Assembly: GCA_022843265.1 (NCBI GenBank)
Contig: JALHNZ010000001.1
Coordinates: 180,941-244,940, forward strand
Direction of reading: 5' to 3'
Source of the DNA: Gemmatimonadaceae bacterium
GTDB lineage: Bacteria; Gemmatimonadota; Gemmatimonadetes; Gemmatimonadales; Gemmatimonadaceae
Length of the DNA stretch: 64,000 nucleotides
The notes beneath the pieces were generated by a model. That model was given only the letters and a program-made list of their open reading frames with translations, ran no database searches and was not told where the DNA came from. This document shows, in pieces, positions 27,044 through 35,978 of this stretch (its first letter is position 1; each line of letters starts with the position of its first letter). The translations under genes were made by a program, and so were the position numbers.

Positions 27044-28683
27044 GACAAACTCTCGGGTGGCAAGGCGACCTCGCGTCCGCCGTCGGGATACATGTGGTAC
27101 ACAGTACGAGACGGGAATGCAAACGTGGAGCCGGAATCGCGGATGATGTCCATGAACGACAGCAACAGCACGTGCTGCACATCCAGAAACGTGTTGAAGT
27201 CGGGCACATCGAGCCAGGCGCGCACGCGAATCGTGATTGCAGAATCCGCAAAGCCAATCGTTCGCACAATCACCGTGTCTGGCCAGAGTGTGGGCTCTTC
27301 ACGCAAGCGCGCCTCAATTGCAATGGCAATCGCTCGAATCTGGTCGGGCGTGGTGTCGTACGTGACACCAAGATCGTGCTGTAACAGAAAGCGATCGCGC
27401 TCGCCAAAGGTTTCGATGCGATCTTCGGCCAGTCTCCCGTTGGGGATGCGAACAACGGTGCGAGCAAGCGTACGCACACTGGTGGAACGCAACCCGATCC
27501 GCTCCACCGTTCCTTCCACTTCTCCAATGCGCACGAAATCGCCCACACGAAACACTTTGTCCGCAGCCAACGACACAGAGCCGAACAAGTGCTCCACCGT
27601 TTTCTGCGACGCGAGCGCCAGCGCCACACCACCGATGCCAACACCGGCGAGCAGCGTGCCAACCGGATAGCCAAACTGCGACAACAACACCAGCAGCGCG
27701 ACGATCGTGACCGACACACGCAGGAATCGCGTGAGCAACGGGACCAGCGTGCGTGCCTGCGGCGTACCATTCGCCCAGGAGCCCGACAGCAGCTGGTCCT
27801 GCACCAGGCCGATCACGCGCAGGGCACACCAGAAGAACGAAATCAACACCAGACCACGTGCCGTCGCCGACACGAAGCCACCGACCTGCACGTTCAGTCC
27901 GAGCAATCCAAACAGCGGCATCGCCAAAAGACCAACCAGCCACAGCCGGAACGGTCCGCGCATTCGCGACACCACCAGATCATCCCACTCCGTGGTGGTA
28001 CGTCTGGTCACCATCGAGAGCAGCCATCGCGCGCCCAGCGCGAGCACGCCCGCCAGGGCGATCGTCGCGAAGACCGCGATGAGCATACCGATCCACTGCC
28101 AGTAGTGCACACCAAACGGCCCTACGCGAAGCAGCGGAGCCGGCACCTTGCCACGCAACCAGGCATCGGGCAGCGCATCGTACCAGGCGTCGATTTGCGC
28201 CACGGTCGCACGATCAAATCGCCAACGTCGCACGGCGTCGTCATCAAAGCGCGCGACAAGCACGGGCTGGGGCAAACCGGTGGCGCCAGGAATCACGCCC
28301 AGTCGATCACGCAGCGCATCGTCATCGGCGATATTGCCCTCGGCAAATGGGGAGACGCTTTCCACGTCAATCCACAACCGTTGGTCGAGCACTTCGGAAA
28401 GCCGTCGTGCCAGCTCAGTGCCGCGCGTACTCTCAGCGGGTGAGAGATCAAGGTACTGACTGGCTTGCGCGTAATTGTGCTGCGCGGCGAGCTGCAAAAA
28501 CGCCATGACCGACGCGCGCGGCGAGTCCGGCGACACCACCGTGCTCGCTGGTGTCGCTGAGTCCTGCGCAGCATTCGCCGTATTCGGTCTAAACAATCCA
28601 AACTGCGCCTGCGCGCTCGTCACTGGCTGGAACAGCAGCGTCAGGGCAAACGCGCCAATGGCAACCCGCTGCTTATCGCGCAC
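27040..28683 (-). CDS. MscS-family mechanosensitive channel with exported N-terminal domain
   Basis: 547 aa from GTG 28683, which gives a classical signal peptide (GAFALTLLF...TSAQA) and an 11-nt overlap with the previous gene. GTG 28695 and ATG 28746 are alternatives. A periplasmic domain of about 180 residues precedes four or five membrane helices and the MscS pore/beta domain: GVGIGGVALALASQKTVEHLFG and VFRVGDFVRIGEVEGTVERIGLRST. It opens under membrane tension to release solutes. It is translationally coupled to thiM (ATGA). Confidence 0.88.
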   Translation of the reverse strand: MRDKQRVAIGAFALTLLFQPVTSAQAQFGLFRPNTANAAQDSATPASTVVSPDSPRASVMAFLQLAAQHNYAQASQYLDLSPAESTRGTELARRLSEVLDQRLWIDVESVSPFAEGNIADDDALRDRLGVIPGATGLPQPVLVARFDDDAVRRWRFDRATVAQIDAWYDALPDAWLRGKVPAPLLRVGPFGVHYWQWIGMLIAVFATIALAGVLALGARWLLSMVTRRTTTEWDDLVVSRMRGPFRLWLVGLLAMPLFGLLGLNVQVGGFVSATARGLVLISFFWCALRVIGLVQDQLLSGSWANGTPQARTLVPLLTRFLRVSVTIVALLVLLSQFGYPVGTLLAGVGIGGVALALASQKTVEHLFGSVSLAADKVFRVGDFVRIGEVEGTVERIGLRSTSVRTLARTVVRIPNGRLAEDRIETFGERDRFLLQHDLGVTYDTTPDQIRAIAIAIEARLREEPTLWPDTVIVRTIGFADSAITIRVRAWLDVPDFNTFLDVQHVLLLSFMDIIRDSGSTFAFPSRTVYHMYPDGGREVALPPESLS

Positions 28684-30421
28684 GCGTAACCGCACGCTCA
28701 GTGGTGTACGGAAAACCGGCCGCAAGCCGGCGAGCAAGTTCATCATCGAAACCGTAGATGTCCGGGTAGAAGCGTGTTTCACCATCTTGTGTCGTCATCG
28801 CCGTGGCGTACAGAATAAAAACCGGGCGAGGTTGTTTCAGCCGCACGTACACCGGGCGATCCCGATTCATGGATTCGGCGATGCGCGCGTCTGTCCAACT
28901 TTCGTCGTCTTTCAGCAGGAGTTTTGCCAATCCCACGGGATCCGCCAACCGGATGCAACCATGGCTCGCATCCCGGCGCGCGCGTGCGAATACCGACTGC
29001 GCTGGCGTGTCATGAAAATAGATGTTGTACGAGTTGGGAAACAAAAATTTTACTCGGCCGAGCGAGTTGTTTGGCCCGGGCAGCTGGCGCACACGCGCCC
29101 GTCCGGCCTGCAGCGCGGCCACCGCGTCCGCGCCGTTGCCGAGCGACGGCGCATTGTCGCCGTCTCCGCGCACGACTTCAAAGCGGTTGCGGGACAGATA
29201 CGTCGCGTCTTTCCGCGCGGCTGGCAGTATTTCCCCACGCATGATGCTCGGCGGAACATCCCAATACGGTGAGAACGAGAGTGTAGTCAGCGTGTCGCTG
29301 AAAATGGGTGTGCGTGTATCAAAGGCTTTGCCGACCACCACGTCCATCCGCAACAGCTCGGCTTCATCATCGCGCGAATCGGAGAACGCATAGAGCCGGA
29401 AGGCGGGTACGTTGACGATCAGCGGTGGAGCACCGAACGCGTGCGGAAGCCAGCGCCAACGTTCAAGCGTGAGTTCGAGCGACCGCACCTTGTCAGTGAC
29501 GGGTCGGGTCAGTGAGGCGAGCGTTCCTCGACCAAGTACGCCATCGGCATCGAGTCCCGTGCGCCGCTGAAACCGACGCAATGCCTCGCTCACTTCAGGT
29601 GTGATGCGCAAAGAATCCGCGAGCAACGCGCTGTCTGGCGTGAGGCCGGCGGGTGCGTCGCCAAGCGCGGACAACAGCTGCCAGAGTTTGGGTACCCCAC
29701 TCCACTCATCACCCTCGCGCAAGGATTTGCCGCCGGGAAGCGGCGGCAGGCGCGTGAGCGTGGACTCGGCCGCCAGTGCACGCATGCGTACCAACGATTC
29801 CTTGACGAGTGTGTAGTGCACGAACGGCGGTTCATACGACGCGATAGTGCTCGCCACGTTGTTGCTCGTGGTCAGTAAACGCACCGCTTCTTCCGCGTTG
29901 ATCAGCTCCCGCGGAATCTTGAGCGTGGCGTGCGCGGACCGTGGATCAATGCGACCATCGTGCAAAGCGCGCACATGTCGCACGGCGTTCGCGCTCAGTG
30001 CCACATCGAACGCGGCCCGGTGCTGCGGCGACTTGAGATACGTGGCCATCGCCGGCAAACGTCCGGCGTCGTAGTCGGCCGGAATCAGTCCCACCGAGGC
30101 GGCGTTGGACAGTACCTGCATGAGCGCCGCGGCTTGCGGGGTGGGTTCCCCGTCGTGCAGCCAGAGCGGTGACCACTGCACGCTGTCATAGAGGGCGGTC
30201 AGCGTGACGGAAACGTCGTCAAGGCGCGACCAGCGCATGGCCGGGTGCTGCCGCGTCTCCACGAGCAACCGGCGGGCCTCGTTCTCGGCCGTGTCGGGCT
30301 GCGTCGCAAAACCGGAGTGGCCGGACGAGATGAGCCAGCGCGGTGCGCGGTCAACCTCGACGGCTGCCGCCGCCGCGCCGAACGACAGGAAAGCGAGCGC
30401 GCGGACTAGTTGTCGTGTCAT
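28673..30421 (-). CDS. YcbB-type L,D-transpeptidase
   Basis: 582 aa from ATG 30421, which overlaps the fic stop (ATGA). It has a signal peptide (ALAFLSFGAAAAA), an N-terminal scaffold region, a peptidoglycan-binding module (about residues 275-330, FQRRTGLDADGVLGRGTL) and the YkuD catalytic domain with SHGCIRL (catalytic Cys). The size and layout match LdtD/YcbB of Gram-negatives, which makes 3-3 crosslinks in the periplasm. The longer upstream frame is rejected because it lies antisense-free but inside fic in another frame and lacks a signal peptide. Confidence 0.92.
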   Translation of the reverse strand: MTRQLVRALAFLSFGAAAAAVEVDRAPRWLISSGHSGFATQPDTAENEARRLLVETRQHPAMRWSRLDDVSVTLTALYDSVQWSPLWLHDGEPTPQAAALMQVLSNAASVGLIPADYDAGRLPAMATYLKSPQHRAAFDVALSANAVRHVRALHDGRIDPRSAHATLKIPRELINAEEAVRLLTTSNNVASTIASYEPPFVHYTLVKESLVRMRALAAESTLTRLPPLPGGKSLREGDEWSGVPKLWQLLSALGDAPAGLTPDSALLADSLRITPEVSEALRRFQRRTGLDADGVLGRGTLASLTRPVTDKVRSLELTLERWRWLPHAFGAPPLIVNVPAFRLYAFSDSRDDEAELLRMDVVVGKAFDTRTPIFSDTLTTLSFSPYWDVPPSIMRGEILPAARKDATYLSRNRFEVVRGDGDNAPSLGNGADAVAALQAGRARVRQLPGPNNSLGRVKFLFPNSYNIYFHDTPAQSVFARARRDASHGCIRLADPVGLAKLLLKDDESWTDARIAESMNRDRPVYVRLKQPRPVFILYATAMTTQDGETRFYPDIYGFDDELARRLAAGFPYTTERAVTRAR

Positions 30422-31962
30422 ACAAAGAAAGATGGCGTATTGTCGTCCGGTGGTTGTGGTTGACCGCTTCCACCGGAGTGCTCGATCGGAGGTGTTGGGA
30501 GCTTCGCGCTGATGCCAGGCCGTGGCTCCTCGAGGGCGTTGGCGTCGCGCAGCGCGGCGAGCGCCCCGCTGTACGAGCTGAAATCCACGGCCGCGGTCAG
30601 GCGCTGACCGAACGTGAGCACGTCGACCAGCGTCTGAACGCAGGCCTCCCGGGTGATCGCGCGCAGTCCGGTGATGTATTCGTCGCGCACGATGATCGGC
30701 ACCAGAATGCGCGGCTGGCCCGCCGCGAGTAGCTCGGCATTCATGAATGCCCGCGAGACGCGGCCGTTGCCATCTCCGAACGGATGCACCTCGCTGAGGA
30801 CGAACATCATCGCCACGGCGCGGTGGAAAGGGGAATCGAGTGCGCGCACGATCTCGAATCCCTTTCGCAGAGTGCCCTCGACCAGCTGGGGATGCACGAA
30901 CACCGTCGTCCCCGCCATGTTCTCGATCTGCTTCCATTCACCCGGGCGCGCCTCGGGGCGCCCGCCCATGATGTGTCGGTGCGAGGCGCGCAGACGCTCG
31001 AGAAACGTCTCGGGCGTGTCGTCCACCACGCTCCGTGCCGTGTACTCGCGCGAACTTACCACCCGGTACGTCCCGAGGACGTCGTGCGCATCCTTGGGAC
31101 GCGCCGCCGGGAGGACGCCGTGAAATACGATCCCTTCGGCCTCCTCGACCTTGAACTTCGTCCCCTCGATGTAATTCGAGAAGTACGCATCGAAGAAGGC
31201 ACAGTGCAAAAACGCCTCGTTCGACTGTGGTGCCGCAGCCATAGGACGTGGGGGCAGTCTTCGCAGGCTCCCGAGGAGCGACTGGAAGAGCCCGAACCGG
31301 TCCGGGTCATACGGCATGCCCGCTGCGCGGGCGCGCGCGACGGGAGCCGTCAATGGGGCGGCGCGCGTGCGGAGCAGCCCCCCGATCACGTCGTGCAGGA
31401 GGTCGAACTCACGGACGGCGTCGAGGGCCGGCGCCACACAGCGCGCCTCATCGCGTAGTCGGTTCAGCGCGTCGGGCCCGCCGAGACGCAGGTCGCGCTC
31501 GACTTCCTCTTCGATGCGGGCGCGCGACAGCCCACGCGCGACCCCGGCCCCCGAGCGCGACGGCTTGAGACACTCGAGCAGCGCGCGGGCGCGAGATGCG
31601 AGATGTATGTCCAATAGGGAGCGGTCGCCCGGCAGCGGGCCGGGCCCTTTGACCAAGCGTATCATTGCCCCCGGCAGATCGAGCCGGCGCTCGTACGCCG
31701 CGCTCACGAACACCGACCCGTCCTCGGCCGGTCGGTTCTCGATAGCAGTCCGATGCGAAATCACCGTGCCTGGCACGAGCAGGGAGATGACATGATAGAG
31801 GTTCCGGGACACGATGCGCGCCGGATCGCTCGTGAGGTCACTCGTGAAGAGCCGGGGGGCGATCTTCCGCGCCGGGCCGTCGACCACGGCCCGGGCGACC
31901 GATCTGGAGGTCGCCACGGTGCTCACGAATACATCGGGCAGTGGTGGTGACATTCTCGACAT
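30418..31962 (-). CDS. Fic-domain AMP-transferase with N-terminal AbiEi-like region
   Basis: 514 aa. The C-terminal Fic core has HPFGDGNGRVSR (catalytic His, phosphate-binding loop and both Arg). The inhibitory motif (S/T)xxxE(G/N) is present upstream as SNYIEGT near residue 270, so the enzyme should be autoinhibited. The N-terminal about 130 residues (RNLYHVISLLVPGTVISHRTAIENRP and after) resemble the AbiEi-type winged-helix regulator found on some long Fic proteins; this part is from memory of the architecture. Fic proteins transfer AMP to Ser/Thr/Tyr of targets. The stop overlaps the L,D-transpeptidase start. An AT-rich dyad lies upstream. There is no good ribosome-binding site at either Met1 or Met4. 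Confidence 0.88.
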   Translation of the reverse strand: MSRMSPPLPDVFVSTVATSRSVARAVVDGPARKIAPRLFTSDLTSDPARIVSRNLYHVISLLVPGTVISHRTAIENRPAEDGSVFVSAAYERRLDLPGAMIRLVKGPGPLPGDRSLLDIHLASRARALLECLKPSRSGAGVARGLSRARIEEEVERDLRLGGPDALNRLRDEARCVAPALDAVREFDLLHDVIGGLLRTRAAPLTAPVARARAAGMPYDPDRFGLFQSLLGSLRRLPPRPMAAAPQSNEAFLHCAFFDAYFSNYIEGTKFKVEEAEGIVFHGVLPAARPKDAHDVLGTYRVVSSREYTARSVVDDTPETFLERLRASHRHIMGGRPEARPGEWKQIENMAGTTVFVHPQLVEGTLRKGFEIVRALDSPFHRAVAMMFVLSEVHPFGDGNGRVSRAFMNAELLAAGQPRILVPIIVRDEYITGLRAITREACVQTLVDVLTFGQRLTAAVDFSSYSGALAALRDANALEEPRPGISAKLPTPPIEHSGGSGQPQPPDDNTPSFFV

Positions 31963-31988
31963 AAGGGGGGTTAGGACGTCGTCCTTTG

Positions 31989-32007
31989 TTTATATTTTCC
32001 ATATAAA
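31989..32007. promoter_or_regulatory. AT-rich dyad upstream of fic
   Basis: The perfect inverted repeat TTTATAT (31989-31995) / ATATAAA (32001-32007) with 5-nt spacer lies 27 nt before the fic start. A second palindrome CTTTATAAAG follows at 32030-32039. The pocket 31980-32040 is far richer in A+T than its surroundings and would contain the -10/-35 of the fic operon. It is a possible autoregulatory operator for the winged-helix region of Fic. Confidence 0.45.
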
Positions 32008-32165
32008 TCACATACCAGCGCCATTTTTTCTTTATAAAGCGAGAGGCGCATCCAGTTGAAAACACCGCAAAGTTCAGCGTTCTGTCATTAATCTACACCT
32101 TAATGATCTTTGTGAGCAATATTTTCAGTCTAACATCGTTTCGGTCTATGCCCACACTCGGTTGA

Positions 32166-33293
32166 GCCCCGGGGCTGAACCGAGAGAACCCTGATCGGGG
32201 TATTGCGCCGCTGGCACCCCTGTGGCCCCTCGCGTCTTGGCTGGACTCCACCCGCACACGAGCGGGACATAACGCCCTCAAGCGCCTGATCGCCACGCCT
32301 CCTGCGAACCTGTCGGCTGTGCAGGACCGCCAGGTGTTGCTGCCCCGGCTCGACAAGATCACCGGGCAGATACCGTGGCGCGAGCTACAGGAACGAGGGG
32401 AGCAGGTGAGCCGCTTTTTGACGTCGAACTACATGATCATGCCCGGCACCGCCGTCGAGCGCCTGCTCTTCACGATGCGCTACAATGACATCGCTAGCCA
32501 TATCGAGAGTCAACTGCACGGCGTGGACGAACTGTTGCGACTCGGTCGTGATGTCGCGGTCCGCCTTGCGACACTGCCGGCCGACACGGCGTTCGCTGCG
32601 GTGACGTCCGCGTTTGTTGCAGCGACGACTGATCCGCGCGCCGCAGAACTACGAGCTGCCGTCGAGCGCGGGCGCACGCAATCCCTGTTGGCGCTTGACG
32701 CCATGGTCCGGAGCCCAGAGCGCCTGCCCGATGCGACCGCGACGCCCGCGACTCCGTTTCGTGCAGTGGTACAAGCCCTGATCGACGCGATTGGTGAACT
32801 CGACGGGTACTGTTCGCTCGCGACCGCCTCCGCTGCGGTCGGAGGGGTAATGCCGCGGGTGGTTCCGCGCGGCGCAGTGCCCCTGACGCTCGCCGGAATT
32901 CGCCACCCGCTCCTGCCACACGGCGTAGCAAACATCGTGAGCTTAGATGCCAAAGAGCGTGTGCTGCTGCTGACAGGCCCGAACATGGCGGGCAAAAGTA
33001 CGCTGCTGCGCGCTGTGGGCATCGCGGTGTACTGCGCCCATCTCGGCATGGCGGTCGCTGCACAGGACGCCTCGATTCCGATGCACGACCGACTCATTGT
33101 TTCGATCACTGTCCGCGACGACTTGCAGCGCGCAGAGAGTCTTTATCTGGCCGAAATCCGACGAGTGCGTAAAATCGTCGATGCCGTCGAGCGCGGCGAA
33201 TCGGTGCTGGCCATTGGCGAGGGGGTCGGTCCAACGCTGCGGCGAATGGCTGGGCTTCCTGACCCCATCCCGGGGAACTCGCAGCTGGTCTAG
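32166..33293 (+). pseudogene. Broken MutS-family ATPase gene
   Basis: The frame is open from just after a TGA at 32163 and shows MutS-like sequence (WLDSTRTRAGHNALKRL) well before the first usable start, GTG 32319, so the 5' end is lost. MutS core/lever helices and the ATPase start follow: Walker A GPNMAGKSTLL near 32980 and YLAEIRRVRKIVDAV. Right where Walker B (DE) should come, the sequence jumps to GEGVGPTLRRMAGLP, which looks like the far C-terminal part of MutS proteins, then a stop. This fits an in-frame internal deletion of about 80-120 codons plus 5' loss. It would not hydrolyse ATP. It may be a relic of an island next to tRNA-Lys. The stretch 32008-32165 holds no gene. Confidence 0.75.
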
Positions 33294-33438
33294 ATCAACA
33301 GCACAGCGGCGTTCGAAGCCGGCGCGGGTGGTTGATTCTGAGGCCACTTCTTACGAAGGCGGTCATGAGCGTCATGACCAAACCGGTTAACAAAACATCA
33401 GTCCGACAGCGCATCACCGCACACAACTGCTACGCCAA

Positions 33439-33511
33439 TGACCCGGGTGGGACTTGAACCCACGACCTACGGATTAAAAGTCCGCTGCTCTACCAGCTGA
33501 GCTACCGAGTC
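33439..33511 (-). tRNA. tRNA-Lys (TTT)
   Basis: 73 nt on the minus strand. The acceptor GACTCGG (33505-33511) pairs with CCGGGTC and the discriminator is A (33439). The anticodon loop CTTTTAA has TTT at 33476-33478. The T-arm contains GGTTCAAGTCC. CCA is not encoded. The 145 nt between the broken MutS gene and this tRNA contain no other gene. Confidence 0.97.
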
Positions 33512-33570
33512 GGCACACTCCACACTTCGTGGAGGAACGTCGCAATATAAACAAATGTTCGCGCGAACTG

Positions 33571-33789
33571 TCAGTCGTTCGCAAGAACTGCTGTGGACGA
33601 GTAGCCGGCGTCTTGCACGGCCTCGCCAATCCCCTCGGCGCTTGTCTGCGCGGGGTCGTAGGAGAGCTTCGCAGCGCCCACGTCGACGCTCTCGATCGTC
33701 ACACCAGGGACCGCTGTCAAGGCGGTGCGCACGGCGCGCACACAGTGCTGACAGCTCATGCCGTCAATCTTCAGTGCCAGGCTTTCCAT
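33571..33789 (-). CDS. Heavy-metal-associated domain protein (CopZ-like chaperone)
   Basis: 72 aa, a single HMA ferredoxin-like domain with metal motif GMSCQHC. It binds Cu(I) or a similar metal ion in the cytoplasm and passes it to a P-type ATPase or regulator. No copA or cueR lies nearby. It is slightly longer than typical CopZ owing to the tail after GYSSTAV. Confidence 0.85.
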   Translation of the reverse strand: MESLALKIDGMSCQHCVRAVRTALTAVPGVTIESVDVGAAKLSYDPAQTSAEGIGEAVQDAGYSSTAVLAND

Positions 33790-33880
33790 TGGTGTTCTCT
33801 CCAGAAAAGGGTACGATCGTTCGGCTCCGGTATCGGCGCCCAGCAGTGAGATCTATATACCCCCGCCCCCTATGTCAATC

Positions 33881-35035
33881 CTAGGCAATCGCGCGAACGC
33901 TCGGTTGCTGGAGCCGCAGATAGTCGGCGAACAATCGATCCCAAACGCCGTCCCAACTGCACGAGGCCGCAAACTCGAGCGCCGAGGTCGCACGCTCATA
34001 TCGAAGCGCCGGCTCGTCAACGGCCTGCACCAGCGCCGCCGCCATCGCTTCCGCGCTACCCGGCGCCACCAGCCAGCCGCGCGTGTCCCCGAGCAGTTCG
34101 CGCGTGGGGCCCACATCAGCACCGATCACCGGCAGTCCTGACGCCATGGCTTCCAACAGCACGTTGCCAAACGTGTCGGTGGTACTTGGAAATAAGAAAA
34201 GATCAGACGACGCGTACGCCGTGCTCAAATCAGCGCCGAGCAGTTTACCGGGAATCCAACGAGGCTCAGGGGTGCGCGCACGCATTTCCTGGTCGAACGG
34301 CCCATCGCCAATGACGGCAAAGGCAATGCGTCCCGGACGCGCGTCGGCCGCGAGTCGCATGGCTTTGAGCGCGACATCAAGCCCCTTTTCGGCCGCGACA
34401 CGCCCCACGTAAGTGACCAGCAGCACGTCGTCGGCAATGCCAAGTTGCTCGCGCATCGCGTCTCGACGATGCATCGGCGAAAAGCGTTGCGTGTCCACGC
34501 CGCGCGACCAGACGGCACAGTTTCGAAATCCTTGCGTCTGCACTTCGTGCACGATGGACTGCGTTGGGCAATACGTGCGTGCGCCAGCGGAATGAAACCA
34601 GCGCAGATACTGCCAGCCCGGGCGCGCGAGCATGCCGAGATTGTAGTACTGCGCGTACGCCGTGAAGTTGGTGTGATAGGACGTGACGAGCGGCAGCTGC
34701 AGGCGTTGCGCGGCGGAACGCCCGGCGAGCCCTACACCAAATTCCGTGGCGACATGCACCAGCGTGGGCGAGAACGCGCGCAGCACCTCGCTCACGGTAT
34801 TGCGCGTGGGCCACGCAAGACGCAACTGCGGATACGCCCAGAACGGCGCACTGGGCGCGCGATACACGTTCGGTTCCGCCTGCGCCTCCGGATCGTCCGC
34901 CGTCACCACCAATACATCGCCGCCTCGCGCGATAACGGCATCTCGCAAGCGTTCGAGTGTTCGCGCGACACCATTGACTTGCGGTGTCCACGTTTCGGTG
35001 AAGAGTGCGAGCCGCAGTGAATGCTCGTCGGTCAT
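33881..35035 (-). CDS. GT4-family glycosyltransferase (mannosyltransferase-like)
   Basis: 384 aa from ATG 35035; earlier in-frame starts add a non-conserved tail. The two Rossmann halves are typical of GT-B enzymes: acceptor side TETWTPQVNGVARTL and SYHTNFTAYAQYY; donor side YVGRVAAEKGLDVAL, WIPGKLLGADLSTAYASSDLFLFPSTTDTFGNVLLEAMASG with the EX7E-type region. It is closest in pattern to the MgtA/PimB-like group that builds mannosyl or glucosyl lipids. Cytoplasmic or membrane-associated. There are no glycan neighbours. The 212 bp upstream to 35247 hold no gene, only a small stem CGTGAC/GTCACG near 35210. Confidence 0.85.
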   Translation of the reverse strand: MTDEHSLRLALFTETWTPQVNGVARTLERLRDAVIARGGDVLVVTADDPEAQAEPNVYRAPSAPFWAYPQLRLAWPTRNTVSEVLRAFSPTLVHVATEFGVGLAGRSAAQRLQLPLVTSYHTNFTAYAQYYNLGMLARPGWQYLRWFHSAGARTYCPTQSIVHEVQTQGFRNCAVWSRGVDTQRFSPMHRRDAMREQLGIADDVLLVTYVGRVAAEKGLDVALKAMRLAADARPGRIAFAVIGDGPFDQEMRARTPEPRWIPGKLLGADLSTAYASSDLFLFPSTTDTFGNVLLEAMASGLPVIGADVGPTRELLGDTRGWLVAPGSAEAMAAALVQAVDEPALRYERATSALEFAASCSWDGVWDRLFADYLRLQQPSVRAIA

Positions 35036-35247
35036 CGAGGGTCTGGAGCGCGTTAACGGCAAACCGCCCACACTCGCCGGCTTGGCAAATGTGGGCGATA
35101 ACAACCGTTCGCGACGTGAACCGGTAGGTGCGTGCATGGACGGAGTGTACGTGCACGCGGCCTGCCGCTACAGCGATTCGTTGGTGATGTCGTGGAACTG
35201 GTATATCCCCGTGACACCACCGTCACGATTCACTGTCAGAACTGCTA

Positions 35248-35877
35248 TTATCGAGCGGAAATCGCGGCGATCGTGCTTTCGGCCGGCGACTCAATCACGA
35301 ATGACACGCGACGATTCAGTTCAGCACCGGCTTCATCGCGCATAGCACCCGGGCGCACCTGCCGATCACTGCCGTATCCCACGCTGGTCACGAGCGACGG
35401 CGCAACACCACGGCCCGCCAGGAACTCACGAACAGAATCTGCACGGCGCTGCGACAGCGCGAGATTGTATGCCTTGGAGCCAGACGGATCCGCGAACCCT
35501 TCGACCGTGATAGCGGCGCCGTTGTAATACGTGCGCACGACTTCGGCGAACCGCTCAAGTGCGACGCGATCATTTTCCCGAACGGTGGCGTCGTCAAACG
35601 CAAAGTGCACGGGGAATGCAAACTTGACCTTGCCTTCCATGGCCGTGATTTTCGCGCCGAACTCGTCACGAAGCGCCGTAAGGTCCGAGCGCATCGCGAC
35701 CAGGTCAACTCGAATTGCGCTATCACCGGCAATACGTCCCGCGCGTTCCGCGGAGATGTCCGCCGTGAGTGCGGCACGCTGCTCTTCAAGTCCAGTCCGT
35801 ACGAAACCCTTCGTTGCACAGGCACCGAGTGACGTCGCTGCCAGCGCCGCCATTCCAAACAGTCGCAGTGTACGCAT
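35248..35877 (-). CDS. OmpA-family outer-membrane lipoprotein (Pal-like)
   Basis: 209 aa from ATG 35877 with AGGAGG just upstream. The signal ends in the lipobox SLGAC. A coiled-coil-like stretch (about 30-85) links to the OmpA peptidoglycan-binding domain: VHFAFDDATV, GFADPSGSKAYNLALSQRRADSV and ELNRRVSF. It would tie the outer membrane to the wall. The longer frame upstream (to 36036) is rejected because it overlaps the SDR and lacks a signal. Confidence 0.9.
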   Translation of the reverse strand: MRTLRLFGMAALAATSLGACATKGFVRTGLEEQRAALTADISAERAGRIAGDSAIRVDLVAMRSDLTALRDEFGAKITAMEGKVKFAFPVHFAFDDATVRENDRVALERFAEVVRTYYNGAAITVEGFADPSGSKAYNLALSQRRADSVREFLAGRGVAPSLVTSVGYGSDRQVRPGAMRDEAGAELNRRVSFVIESPAESTIAAISAR

Positions 35878-35978
35878 ACAGCCTCCTCTCATGTGAAGGT
35901 GCGTGGCACCAGAGCCAGCACACTGCATGTAAGAAAGGTGACACTCCGATCCGCCGCAGTGACCCAGAACACGGGATC

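Noticed and set aside
26237..28683. TPP riboswitch for thiM
   Set aside because: The region upstream of thiM is coding sequence of the channel gene; no CUGAGA-type core was seen.
33439..33511. Attachment site of a prophage at tRNA-Lys
   Set aside because: No integrase, no phage gene and no repeated tRNA end seen within the window.
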